Notes: generated by a model not told the origin, from the letters alone. A stretch of DNA of 64,000 bases from Candidatus Rubrivivax defluviihabitans (GCA_016709385.1 JADJMW010000002.1:310001-374000), one strand, 5' to 3'. Counted from the first letter of the stretch, positions 32,801-41,500 are shown. Made by a program: numbers and translations.

Positions 32801-35344
32801 CACAGCCTGGACAACCCCTGGCGACCACCACGGCCCCAGGCGGCGGTGGTGGTGGGGCTGGGCGACGAGGGCGCGCTCACGGAAATGCGGCTGCGTGACA
32901 GCGTGCGCCAGGCCACCATCGCCTGGGCGCAGCGGGTGGCCGAAGACCCGCAGCAGGCCGACGCCGAGATCGAACTCGCGGCCACCTTGCTGGGCAGCGG
33001 CGGCATGGGCATCTCGCCCAGCGCCACGGCGCGTGCCATCGCGCAAGGGGTGCGCGAGGCCAACGATCGGCTGGCCGGCAGCGGCTGGCCCCTGGTGAGC
33101 CGGCTCACGCTGGTCGAGTTGTACCTGGACCGCGCGGCCGAGGCCTGGCGCGGCCTGCAGGTGCTGGTCACGGCCAGCCCCGACCGTTTCGGGCTCGCGC
33201 CCACCATCGCCAGCGGCACCGGGCCGCTGCGCTGGCAGTCCGACAGCGGCTACCGCGGCGCCGACCACGACTTCATCACCGCCACCGCCGGCGCGCTGCC
33301 CGGCAGCATCGACTTCACGCTCGACACCCGGCGCGCGCGCACCGAGATGCGCTCGCAGCGCACGCAGGGCAAGCTGCTGCTCGACCTGGTCGCGCGCGCC
33401 TCCACCGACGTCAACGACGACCCGAATATCGGCCGCACGCTGTTCCAGCTGCTGGTGCCCGTGGAGGTGGAACCCTTCCTGGGCGGCACGCAGCGCATGC
33501 TGCTGGAACTGGACGACAGCACCGCGCCCATTCCCTGGGAGCTGCTGGAGACGCCCGACGACGGCCGCGGCCACGCCGACGCGCGGCCGTGGGCGATTCG
33601 CAGCCAGTTGCTGCGCAAGCTGCGCAAGACGCACTACCGCACCGCGCCACGCGACGCCAGCGCCGAAGACGCCGTGCTGGTGATCGGCGAGCCCGCGGTC
33701 GACCCGGCGAAATACGGCCCGCTGCCCGGCGCGCTGGCCGAGGCGCAGGCAGTGGCGGCACAGCTCACCGGCCCCGGCGCGCTGCCGGCCAACCGCGTCA
33801 CCGCGCTGGTCGCCAACGACGACGCGGCCGCCGTCATCGGCGCGCTGCTGGCGCGTCGCTATCGCATCGTGCACGTGGCCGGCCACGGCGAAGCGGGCGC
33901 CAACGGAGGGGTCGTGCTCTCGGGCGACACCTTCCTGGGCCCGCGCGAGATCGAGACCATGCGCACGGTGCCCGAGCTGGTGTTCGTCAACTGCTGCCAC
34001 CTGGCGGGCCGCGATGCGGCACAGACGCTGGCACCGCCGCCGCTGGACCGCAGCGCCTTCGCCGCAGGCGTGGCCGACAAGCTGATCGAGATCGGCGTGC
34101 GCTGCGTCGTCGCTGCCGGCTGGGCGGTGGAAGACGGTCCGGCCGAGACCTTCGCCACCACCTTCTACCGCGAGTTGCTGGCCGGCGCGACCTTCATCGA
34201 CGCGGTGGCCGCCGCGCGCGAGGCCGCCTGGGCCGACAACCCCGGCGGCAAGACCTGGGCCGCCTACCAGTGTTATGGCGATCCGGGCTGGACCTTCCGC
34301 ACCGGCGGCGGCGACGCCCAGACCGTGCAGCGACCGGCCGGTGACGAATACGCCACCATCGCCTCGGCGCTGGGTCTGGCACTGGCGCTGGAAGAGGTCG
34401 CGGTGCGCGCGCGCTGGACGAGCGCGCAGACCGAAGACGAGGGGCAGGCCCAGCTGCAGACGCAACTGCAGAAGATCCGCCTGCTGGAGGCGCGTTTCGC
34501 CGCGCTTTGGGGCGGCATGGGTGCGGTGGCCGAGGCCTACGCTGTGGCCTATGCCGAAGCCGGCGACTTCGACGCCGCCATCGCCTGGTACGAACGCGCC
34601 GTGCAAGCCGATGATTCCAGCGCCTCGTTGAAGGCCTGTGAGCAGTTCGAGAACCTGCGCGCGCGCCAGGCCTGGCAGGCGGTGGCCCAGGGGCAGCCCA
34701 CGGCGGCGGCCCTGGCTTCGGCGCGCGAGTGCATCGAGCACGCCATCGAGCGGCTGCAGTCGCTGGCCGACCGCCACGCCACGGCCGCGCGCTGCAGCCT
34801 CATCGGTTCGGCCTGCAAGCGCCTGGCCATGCTGGAACAGCGCGCGGGCCGCGCCGCTGCGGCCAGTGCGGCACTGGACGCCGCCGCCCGCGGCTATGGC
34901 CAGGCCGAAGCGCTGGCCGCGGCGGCCGGCAGCAGCGACCTCTTCTACCCGGGACTCAACCGCATGGCGCTGGAACTGGTGGTCCATGGTGGCCGCAAGG
35001 GCTGGCGCGGACTGGACCCGGCACGCACGCAGGCCGTGCGCCAGAGCCTGGCGCAGCGCACGCAGACCGACCCGGACGTCTGGAGCTCCATCGGCCAGCT
35101 CGACGTCGAGCTCTACGAAGCCCTGGCCGAAGGCCGACTGGCCGCCAGCCTGGCCTCGCTGGCCGCGGGCTACGCCAATATCCATGCCCGCCTGAATGCC
35201 AACAAGGCCTGGCGCACGGTGGCCGACCAGGCGCGCATCGTGCTGGGGGCAGTGCTGGCGCGCACGCGTGGCAAGGAACAGGCGGCGGCCCAGGCGCTGC
35301 TGGACCAGTTGCTCGGTTATGCGCGGGGCCCGGCCGGCCGGTGA
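29801..35344 (+). CDS. Giant double alpha/beta-hydrolase, CHAT protease and TPR fusion protein
   Basis: An 1847-residue protein without a signal peptide. Residues 1-185 are unassigned. Residues about 190-500 form an alpha/beta-hydrolase: VHGTF oxyanion turn (195-199), nucleophile Ser263 in THSRGG, likely His461. Residues about 525-880 form a second, LCAT/PGAP1-like hydrolase: LPGILGSHL, nucleophile Ser630 in AHSMGG, likely His844. Residues about 925-1190 are an alpha/beta region of unknown type. Residues about 1195-1520 are a CHAT domain (caspase superfamily) with PWELL and the dyad His1362 (VAGHGEA) and Cys1399 (VNCCHLAG) intact. The remainder is TPR-like helices (EAGDFDAAIAWYERAV). AGGAGA precedes the ATG. 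It is likely a triggered lipase-protease; target and trigger unknown. Confidence 0.85.
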   Translation: MAGQPSTAPITFLVSGQSQATRGAAAASIPGLPGRVKENVRMAARRAGSEPLRVTAVPGEDVVVLQIAGGPPLLLHPENARDLLLGQGSAKRSAAPAGGDVAVPVQLRWQGLEQAAPTRTRGFLGDVMLSAFQVLTGLAKDSAVTLATSAVLNRVDGQVEAGVYALRPESLEPLKGSGLKLNQVPPSNEPMLVLVHGTFVETVSTFGKLWALHPQRVRALFTAYGGRVYALDHPTLGASPVANALTLVRALPKGARLHLATHSRGGLVAEVLARVAAQPRLTADDLAFFAGAGLAGQRAELQALAKAVDEQGITVERIVRVACPARGTLLASKRLDAYLSVLKWSLELTGVPALPEVVDFLAEVARRRADPAEIPGLAAMIPGTPLVDWLNSAEEPIAGDLRVVAGDLQGDSVTSWLKTLLADAYYWTDNDIVVQTRSMYGGAPREGGASFLLDQGGRVTHFNYFANERTVAAVVDGLTQVQPAGFRLIGPLSWAGQDSGGVRAARRARAASAAAGPAGERPAVFVLPGILGSHLAADGKRIWLSLRLVGGLARLRYRPGVDDQVTPDGAVGLVYDDLIDHLAATHEVIEFAFDWRRPIEEEARRLADAVEQALEARDASGQPVRLLAHSMGGVIARTMQLERPAAWQRLMSRPGARLLMLGTPNGGSWAPMQVLSGDDTFGNALAGFGSPLRDRQARQMMAEMPGFIQLQADLLDAQRGLDQEATWRKLADDDLRTVQDANWWHRSAGEAMQDAYAWGVPPQAVLDQARALRERLDRQCRDDLPAFADKLLLVVGQARFTPDGYEWTDQGLVYLNASDGGDGRVPLASALLPGVRTWTLDCEHGSLPDAKGAFAAFVELLTQGDTRQLPLLVPVVATRGTGFARGAAATPAVQHVRSRPSRGQLSALPAQNLRSVFDSDRRPAAETADEVRGAALQITVLNGNLAFIRQPLLVGHYRTSVLTGTEGVVNRLVGGAMRAALDAGLYPDDVGTHQIFFNTWHSLDNPWRPPRPQAAVVVGLGDEGALTEMRLRDSVRQATIAWAQRVAEDPQQADAEIELAATLLGSGGMGISPSATARAIAQGVREANDRLAGSGWPLVSRLTLVELYLDRAAEAWRGLQVLVTASPDRFGLAPTIASGTGPLRWQSDSGYRGADHDFITATAGALPGSIDFTLDTRRARTEMRSQRTQGKLLLDLVARASTDVNDDPNIGRTLFQLLVPVEVEPFLGGTQRMLLELDDSTAPIPWELLETPDDGRGHADARPWAIRSQLLRKLRKTHYRTAPRDASAEDAVLVIGEPAVDPAKYGPLPGALAEAQAVAAQLTGPGALPANRVTALVANDDAAAVIGALLARRYRIVHVAGHGEAGANGGVVLSGDTFLGPREIETMRTVPELVFVNCCHLAGRDAAQTLAPPPLDRSAFAAGVADKLIEIGVRCVVAAGWAVEDGPAETFATTFYRELLAGATFIDAVAAAREAAWADNPGGKTWAAYQCYGDPGWTFRTGGGDAQTVQRPAGDEYATIASALGLALALEEVAVRARWTSAQTEDEGQAQLQTQLQKIRLLEARFAALWGGMGAVAEAYAVAYAEAGDFDAAIAWYERAVQADDSSASLKACEQFENLRARQAWQAVAQGQPTAAALASARECIEHAIERLQSLADRHATAARCSLIGSACKRLAMLEQRAGRAAAASAALDAAARGYGQAEALAAAAGSSDLFYPGLNRMALELVVHGGRKGWRGLDPARTQAVRQSLAQRTQTDPDVWSSIGQLDVELYEALAEGRLAASLASLAAGYANIHARLNANKAWRTVADQARIVLGAVLARTRGKEQAAAQALLDQLLGYARGPAGR

Positions 35345-35415
35345 AGCCTGGCAGGCAGGGGCCGGCGAGTCGGCGCCACGGCGCCCGCCAGGGGCGACCG
35401 CGGGCCCGCACCGGG

Positions 35416-36192
35416 TCAGCGCCCGCCGTTGACGTCGAGCAGCGCGCCGGTGGTGTAGCTGGCCTCGTCCGACAGCAGCCAGACGATGGCCGCGGCCACC
35501 TCTGCGGCCGAACCGGGGCGCTGCATCGGCACCTGCGGCGCGAGCCGGCGGGCCCGGTCGGCTTGGCCGCCGCTGGCATGGATCTCGGTATCGATGATGC
35601 CCGGCCGCACGGCATTCACGCGCACGCCCTCGGTCGCCACCTCCCTGGCCAGGCCGACCGTGAAGGCGTCGATGGCGCCCTTGGCCGCCGCGTAGTCCAC
35701 GTACTGTCCCGGCGCACCCAGACGGGCCGCCACCGACGACAGGTTGACGATGGCGCCGCCGCGGTGCCCGCCGGCCGCGGCCCAGGCACCGCCTTCGCTG
35801 TAGCGGGTGCTCATGCGCTTGACCGCCTCGCGCGAGCAACTCAGGGTGCCGAAGACATTGATCGCGAACATGCGCTGCCAGCGCGCGATATCCATCTCGT
35901 CGACGCGTGCGGCCACGTCCACCACGCCGGCGTTGTTGACCAGTCCGGACAGCACGCCGGCCTCGCGGTCCAGCCGCGCGAACATCGCCTGCACCTGGGC
36001 GTCGTCGGCCACGTCGGCCGGCAGCACCCAGGCACGTCGGCCCTCGGCACGCACGTCGGCGGCCACGGCCTCGGCGGCTGCGGCGTCGCGCGTGTAGCTG
36101 ATGGCCACGTCCCAGCCGCGCGCAGCAGCCAGGCGGGCGGTGGCGGCACCGATGCCGCGGCTGCCGCCTGTGACGAGAAGCAGTGGGTTCAT
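35416..36192 (-). CDS. SDR family oxidoreductase
   Basis: A 258-residue classical short-chain dehydrogenase. Visible are the cofactor loop TGGSRGIGAA, the NNAG motif, the catalytic Ser in IVNLSSVAAR, the YxxxK pair (YAAAKGAID) and the C-terminal GALLDVNGGR typical of FabG-like enzymes. The substrate is unknown. It is convergent with the giant CHAT gene and divergent from the ABC binding-protein gene, whose start is 65 bases away. Confidence 0.9.
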   Translation of the reverse strand: MNPLLLVTGGSRGIGAATARLAAARGWDVAISYTRDAAAAEAVAADVRAEGRRAWVLPADVADDAQVQAMFARLDREAGVLSGLVNNAGVVDVAARVDEMDIARWQRMFAINVFGTLSCSREAVKRMSTRYSEGGAWAAAGGHRGGAIVNLSSVAARLGAPGQYVDYAAAKGAIDAFTVGLAREVATEGVRVNAVRPGIIDTEIHASGGQADRARRLAPQVPMQRPGSAAEVAAAIVWLLSDEASYTTGALLDVNGGR

Positions 36193-36256
36193 ATCCCGAT
36201 ATTAGGGCGGGCGGCACTCGGCTAGAGTGCGCGGCTTCACAAGGAGACAAGACCCC

Positions 36257-37285
36257 ATGCAAAGACGCCATGTCCTCGTCGCCGGCAGCGCCGCATTGCT
36301 GGCCGCCCCTGCCTTCGTTCGCGCCCAGGCACTGGAAAAGCCCAAGGTCACCATTGCCGTGGGCGGCAAGAACCTGCTGTACTACCTGCCGCTGACGATC
36401 GCCGAGCAGCGCGGCTATTTCAAGGCCGAGGGCCTGGACGCGACCATCGTCGACTTCGCCGGCGGCGCACGCGCGCTGCAGGCCGTGGTGGGTGGCAGTG
36501 CCGACGTCGTCTCGGGGGCCTTCGAGCACACCGTGAACATGCAGTTCAAGGGCCAGGCCATGCGCGCCTTCGCACTGCAAGGCCTGGCGCCGCAGATCGT
36601 GCTCGGCGTCAACCCGAAGACGATGCCCAACTACAAGACCGTGGCCGACCTCAGGGGCAAGAAGATCGGCGTCACGGCGCCCGGCTCCAGCACCAACGTG
36701 ATGGTCAATTTCATCCTCGCCAAGGCCGGGCTCAAGCCCAGCGACGTCTCGATCATCGGCGTCGGCGCCTCGCAGGGCGCGGTGGCGGCCATGCGCGCCG
36801 GCCAGATCGACGCCATCAGCAACCTCGACCCGGTGGTCACGCTGCTGCAGCGCTCGGGTGACCTGAAGATCGTTTCCGACACACGCATCGTGGCCGAGGC
36901 CGAGAAGGTCTTCGGTGGCCCCATGCCGGCCGGTTGCTTCTACTGCCCGCAGGCCTTCATCGACAAGAACCCCCATACCGTGCAGGCGCTGGCCAATGCG
37001 CTGGTGCGCGCCAACAAGTGGATCCAGTCCGCCGGCCCGGGCGACATCATCAACAACGTGCCCGAGAGCTATCTGCTCGGCGACCGCGCGATCTATATCG
37101 ACGCCTTCCTGGCCGCCAAGGGTGCGCTGTCGCCCGACGGCCTGTTCCCGGCCAAGGGTGCCGATACGGCCTTCCGCGCCCTGGCCAGCATCGATGCCGA
37201 GATCGCCAAGGCCAAGCTCGACCTGACGGCGGTGTACACCAACGATTTCGCGAAGAAGGCCAACGCCAAATACCCGAAAGCCTGA
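36257..37285 (+). CDS. NrtA/SsuA-type ABC transporter substrate-binding protein
   Basis: A 342-residue exported protein. The N-terminus MQRRHVLVAGSAALLAAPAFVRAQ has a twin-arginine-like start. The body follows the NMT1/THI5-like fold used for nitrate, taurine, sulfonate and pyrimidine precursors: LPLTIAEQRGYFKAEGLD and GSADVVSGAFEHTV. Shine-Dalgarno AGGAGA precedes it. It is the first gene of a four-gene importer operon. Confidence 0.88.
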   Translation: MQRRHVLVAGSAALLAAPAFVRAQALEKPKVTIAVGGKNLLYYLPLTIAEQRGYFKAEGLDATIVDFAGGARALQAVVGGSADVVSGAFEHTVNMQFKGQAMRAFALQGLAPQIVLGVNPKTMPNYKTVADLRGKKIGVTAPGSSTNVMVNFILAKAGLKPSDVSIIGVGASQGAVAAMRAGQIDAISNLDPVVTLLQRSGDLKIVSDTRIVAEAEKVFGGPMPAGCFYCPQAFIDKNPHTVQALANALVRANKWIQSAGPGDIINNVPESYLLGDRAIYIDAFLAAKGALSPDGLFPAKGADTAFRALASIDAEIAKAKLDLTAVYTNDFAKKANAKYPKA

Positions 37286-37309
37286 AGAACAGAACGTGAA
37301 GAACACGGC

Positions 37310-38413
37310 GTGACCGGCGCGCAAGTCATCGTCCTGGCGACCCCGGTCTTCCTGGGGCTCATCGCGACGGAGTTTGCCGTTGGGCTGGCGCGCGGGCGCA
37401 ATACCTATCGGCTGAACGACGCGCTGAACAGCATCGGCCTGGGCGTCATGAGCCAGGTCACGGGCGTGTTCGGCAAGTTGCTGCGCATCGGCGTCTACAC
37501 GCTGGCCTTCGAGCACGTGGCGCTGCTGCGGCTGCCGGCCGATGCGCCGTGGGTCTGGCTCTTCGCATTGGTCTTCTACGACTTCTGCTACTACTGGCTG
37601 CACCGCGCCGGCCACCGCGTGGCCGTGCTGTGGGCCGCGCATGCGGTCCACCACCAGAGCGAGGACTACAACCTGAGCACGGCGCTGCGCCAGACGAGCA
37701 GCGGTTTCCTGCTCGGCTGGATCTTCTACCTGCCGATGGCCGTCGCCGGCGTGCCGCCGCTGGTCTTCGCCACCGTGGCGCTGATCGACCTGCTCTACCA
37801 GTTCTGGGTGCACACGCAGCAGGTCGGCAAGCTGGGCTGGTTCGACCGCTGGTTCTGCAGCCCCAGCAACCACCGCGTGCACCATGCCGTCAACGACAAA
37901 TATCTCGACAAGAACTACGGCGGCATCCTCATCGTCTGGGACCGCCTGTTCGGCAGCTTCATCGAGGAAGACGACGCCGAACCCTGCGTCTACGGCACGC
38001 GTTCACCGCTGCGCAGCTGGAATCCGGTGTGGGCCAACCTGCAGGTCTACCGCGACCTCGTGCTGGACAGCTGGCGCGCGCGTTCCTGGGGCGACAAGCT
38101 GCGCGTCTGGCTCGAGCCGCCGGGCTGGCGGCCGGCCGACGTGGCGGCGCGCTGGCCCAAGCCGGTCTTCGACATCGCGGCCGTGCAGCGCTTCGACCCG
38201 CCGGTGAGCCCGGCCGCGGCGGTGGCGGCCACGGCGGTATTCCTGGCCGTGCTCGGCGGCACCAGCGCCTTCCTGTGGGTAGCGCACGAACTGAGCCTGG
38301 CGCAGCAGGCGGCGGCGGTGCTGGCGCTGGTGGCGGCGCTGTGGCTCATCGGCGCCCTGACGCAGCCGCGCCGCGAGCATGGCAAGGAACCCAGGCTGGC
38401 CACCCCGCGATGA
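37310..38413 (+). CDS. Sterol desaturase/fatty acid hydroxylase family protein
   Basis: A 367-residue membrane protein with the three His clusters of the di-iron hydroxylase family: HRAGH, HAVHH and NHRVHH, the last within SPSNHRVHHAVNDKYLDKNYGG. It has several membrane helices before and after the clusters. It starts at a GTG and its stop overlaps the ATPase start (ATGA), so it belongs to the ABC operon. Family members hydroxylate or desaturate lipids; the closest pattern is the alkylglycerol monooxygenase-like branch. A link between this enzyme and the imported compound is unproven. Confidence 0.87.
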   Translation: MTGAQVIVLATPVFLGLIATEFAVGLARGRNTYRLNDALNSIGLGVMSQVTGVFGKLLRIGVYTLAFEHVALLRLPADAPWVWLFALVFYDFCYYWLHRAGHRVAVLWAAHAVHHQSEDYNLSTALRQTSSGFLLGWIFYLPMAVAGVPPLVFATVALIDLLYQFWVHTQQVGKLGWFDRWFCSPSNHRVHHAVNDKYLDKNYGGILIVWDRLFGSFIEEDDAEPCVYGTRSPLRSWNPVWANLQVYRDLVLDSWRARSWGDKLRVWLEPPGWRPADVAARWPKPVFDIAAVQRFDPPVSPAAAVAATAVFLAVLGGTSAFLWVAHELSLAQQAAAVLALVAALWLIGALTQPRREHGKEPRLATPR

Positions 38414-39222
38414 CGACGCCGGCGCTCCAGCTCCACGACGTGGCCTGCACCTTCGTCAGCAAGGACGACCCCGGCCAGCGCTATACCGCCGTGCAGGGCG
38501 TGACGCTGACCGTGGGCGCGGGCGAGTTCGTCTCGGTCGTCGGACCCACCGGCTGCGGCAAGAGCACGCTGCTCAACGTGGCCGCCGGGCTGCTGCAACC
38601 CAGCACCGGCCGCGTGCAGGTCTTCGGCCAGCCGCTGGCCGGCATCAATACCCGCGCCGGCTACATGTTCCAGGCCGAGAGCCTGATGCCCTGGCGCACC
38701 GCGCTGGCCAATGTGATGGCCGGGCTGGAATTCCGCGGCAGCGCGCCGGCCGAAGCGCGTGCGCAGGCCGACGAATGGCTGCGCCGCGTCGGCCTGGGCG
38801 GTTTCGGCGACCGCTATCCGCACCAGCTCTCGGGCGGCATGAGGAAGCGCACGAGCCTGGCGCAGACGCTGGCGCTCGACCCCGACATCATCCTCATGGA
38901 CGAGCCCTTCTCGGCGCTGGACATCCAGACCCGGCAGCTGATGGAAAACGAAGTGCTCGACCTCTGGGCGAAGAAGCGCAAGGCCGTGCTCTTCATCACC
39001 CACGACCTGGACGAGGCCATCGCCATGAGCGACCGCGTGGTGATCATGAGCGCCGGGCCGGCGGCGCGGCTGATCGGCGAATTCACGATCGATATCGCGC
39101 GTCCGCGTGACGTGGCCGAAGTGAAGATGACGCCGCGCTTCGTGGAGTTGCACGCCGCCATCTGGGCGCAGCTGCGCGAAGAGGTGCTGAAGGGCTACGC
39201 CCAGCAGCTGAAGGCCGCATAG
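38410..39222 (+). CDS. NrtD/SsuB-type ABC transporter ATP-binding protein
   Basis: A 270-residue ATPase with Walker A GPTGCGKST, Q-loop MFQAESLMPW, signature LSGGMRKRTSLAQTL, Walker B IILMDEPFSALD and ITHDLDEAIAMSD. It belongs to the nitrate/sulfonate/taurine group. It overlaps the hydroxylase-like gene by four bases. Its C-terminus is slightly extended beyond the minimal ATPase. Confidence 0.92.
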   Translation: MTTPALQLHDVACTFVSKDDPGQRYTAVQGVTLTVGAGEFVSVVGPTGCGKSTLLNVAAGLLQPSTGRVQVFGQPLAGINTRAGYMFQAESLMPWRTALANVMAGLEFRGSAPAEARAQADEWLRRVGLGGFGDRYPHQLSGGMRKRTSLAQTLALDPDIILMDEPFSALDIQTRQLMENEVLDLWAKKRKAVLFITHDLDEAIAMSDRVVIMSAGPAARLIGEFTIDIARPRDVAEVKMTPRFVELHAAIWAQLREEVLKGYAQQLKAA

Positions 39223-39230
39223 CAATGACA

Positions 39231-39275
39231 GCCCCCACGCTCACTTCGTTCGCTGCCCCCCGCGGGGGCGCTCCC
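39231..39275. repeat. Comamonadaceae-type intergenic palindromic repeat
   Basis: A C/G-rich palindromic sequence (CCCCCACGCTCACTTCGTTC, then GCTGCCCCCCGCGGGGG) between the ATPase and permease genes. It is the inverted relative of the repeat at 4639-4680. It may modulate expression of the permease relative to the ATPase. Confidence 0.5.
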
Positions 39276-39292
39276 GCCCTTGGGGCCGGGCA

Positions 39293-40105
39293 ATGAATCG
39301 GCCCAGGAAACTGTGGCCCTGGCAGGCCGGGCTGCTGGTGGCGATCTTCGGCTTCTGGCACCTGATGGCGACGCCGGGCCTGCTGCCGAACTTCATGTTC
39401 GACAACGACCGCCAGGCCAGCTTCTTCTTCGGTGAGCCGGTCAAGATCATGGCCCGCATCTGGGCCTGGTTCGTCACCGACGCCGACATCTATCGCCACC
39501 TGCTGGTGACGCTGACCGAAACCCTGCTCGCCTTCGGCATCGGCTCGGCGCTGGGCCTGGGCGCCGGGCTGTGGCTGGCGCTGAGCCCGGTGGCCAGCGG
39601 CATCCTGGAGCCCTATATCAAGGCCGCCAATTCGATGCCGCGCATCATCCTGGCGCCCATCTTCTCGGTCTGGTTCGGGCTCGGCATCGCCAGCAAGGTG
39701 GCTTTGGGGGTGACGCTGGTGTTCTTCATCGTCTTCTTCAACGTCTACCAGGGCGTGAAGGAGGTCAGCCCGGTGGTGCTGGCCAATGCGCGCATGCTGG
39801 GCGCGGGGCCGAAGCAGCTGCTGCGCCACGTCTACCTGCCCAGCGCCACGAGCTGGGTCTTTTCCAGCCTGCACACCAGCGTCGGCCTGGCCTTCGTGGG
39901 CGCGGTGGTGGGCGAATACCTCGGCTCGTCGCAGGGCGTGGGTTACCTCATCCTGCAGGCCGAGGGCACTTTCGACATCAATACCGTGATGGCCGGCATT
40001 CTGGTGCTGACGGCGTTTGCCCTGGTGCTCGATGCGGCCGTGGGCAAGGTGGAGAAGCGACTGATGAAGTGGCAGCCGAAAGCCGGCGAGACCGAGAAGC
40101 TCTGA
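39293..40105 (+). CDS. NrtB/SsuC-type ABC transporter permease
   Basis: A 270-residue inner-membrane permease with six helices and the EAA loop ANARMLGAGPKQLLRHVYLPSATSWVF. It completes the importer whose binding protein, hydroxylase-like enzyme and ATPase are encoded upstream. A palindromic repeat separates it from the ATPase gene by 70 bases. Confidence 0.9.
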   Translation: MNRPRKLWPWQAGLLVAIFGFWHLMATPGLLPNFMFDNDRQASFFFGEPVKIMARIWAWFVTDADIYRHLLVTLTETLLAFGIGSALGLGAGLWLALSPVASGILEPYIKAANSMPRIILAPIFSVWFGLGIASKVALGVTLVFFIVFFNVYQGVKEVSPVVLANARMLGAGPKQLLRHVYLPSATSWVFSSLHTSVGLAFVGAVVGEYLGSSQGVGYLILQAEGTFDINTVMAGILVLTAFALVLDAAVGKVEKRLMKWQPKAGETEKL

Positions 40106-40160
40106 CCCCGGGCGGGGCCTATCCGCAATAGCAGGCTGGTGCGGGCCGAGGGCGCGGCGC

Positions 40161-41357
40161 TCAGCCCTCGCGTGGCCGTGAGCCGAGGGTCGCCACCAGC
40201 GGCTTGTCGCCGTAGTCCGCCTTCTCGTGCTTCTTCGCCTCGCCCCAGAAGGTCTGGTCCTCGTTGCCGTACCAGTGTTTCTTCACCGGGCCGAACATGC
40301 GGAAATACCAGTTCGGGTTGATTTCGCCCACGGCTTGCTTCTCACGCCCCTCGGTCTGGCCGACGTCGTTTTCGAGCGTGACGCGATCCTGACCGCTGAC
40401 CGCGAGGACGGGTGCGAAATGCCCCATGCCGTCGCGGCCGCCCTGGCCGCCGCGGATGATGCCGAAGCCCTGGCCCACCTCGGGCAGGGCACTCTCGTCG
40501 ATGCCGTACTGCGCGCTGATCTGCTTGCGCATCGACTCCTTCATCGTGTTGTAGCGGTCACGGGCCTCACCGTTGCTCTTGGAACCGGTGGCGATACGTC
40601 TCGCTTCGATCATCGCCACGTCGAGTTGCTCGCCGGTGACGACCGACTCCTGGGCGTGATCGAGCGTGCCTTCCAGCTTCAACACGATATCGCGCCGCCG
40701 CTCCAGCAGGTTGGCGTTGCCGGGCATGGACCGCAGCACACCAGAGGGTCGTGCATGTTGGCGCTGCAGGCGTTGAAGGTGCGGCTGCCCTTGCCGATGC
40801 GCGCCAGGTCCTGGTTGGCCGTGGCCGCCTGGAACAGCGTCAGGGCGGGTGCGTTATTCGCACCGGGTGCGCTGCCGATCAGCTTGCCGCCACACTGCGC
40901 GATCGAGAAAGCCGACCCCGTGGCCGCCAGCGCCTGCTGGCGGCCCTGGATGACGCCGGCCAGGCGAGAAGTGCTGATAGTCGGGGTGTCCTCTGGGCGC
41001 GCCGTCGATGTGCTTGACCGCCATCTTGCCGTCGTCGGCCACCCGCAACGCGGCGCCCAGGCCCTGCCAGTAGTTCGGCTTCTGCTGGCCGGCCTCGACC
41101 ACGGTGTAGCGCTGCGCCACGCGCGCCGGCGCGCTGGTGGCCATCTGCCGGCGCTGGGCGAGCGCCCTGGGACCGGACTGAAGGCTGGACACCACGGCCC
41201 CCTGCGCCAGCCCACGCGGGCTGTGCGCAAGCAGGTCGGCCAGACCCGACTGCGCCGGTTTCGCCGCTGCCCGCTCCGCGTGCGCTGCGGCAGCGGCCGG
41301 CGCCGGCGCGGGCTGCGTGCCGGCGCGCACTGGGTCTGCCAGGCCCTGGCGCTGCAT
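40161..41357 (-). pseudogene. Frameshifted DUF4157-like (effector-type) gene
   Basis: Three consecutive frames add up to one protein of about 400 residues. First frame, 41357 to about 40965: Ala-rich start, then SGPRALAQRRQM and RVAQRYTVVEAGQQKPNYW. Second, to about 40735: GVIQGRQQALAATGSAFSI. Third, to 40161: RSMPGNANLLERRRDIVLKL, RYNTMKESMRKQISAQYGID and FRMFGPVKKHWYGNEDQTFW. The SPRxxAQRxQ linker followed by VxQR is typical of DUF4157 proteins linked to extracellular contractile injection systems and toxins. No injection-system genes are nearby. Two single-base shifts break it; sequencing error is possible. Confidence 0.45.
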
Positions 41358-41500
41358 GGCCGGGCTAGCGCCGCGCGCTGCGCGCGGGCAACGATGGAGC
41401 TTGGGGGTCGATCACAGCCAGGAATTCCGGAGTGCCGCGGGCGTGCGCATTGTCGCTTCGGCGGGGCCGGAAGGCCAGAAGAAGGCGAGTCGTCGGCAAG

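Noticed and set aside
30587..37885. Uninterrupted 2432-codon frame on the minus strand
   Set aside because: It is antisense to the CHAT giant and to the ABC operon and also spans the SDR gene in another frame. Its sequence is low-complexity Arg/Ala/Gly/His without any domain, the usual shadow of high-GC coding DNA.
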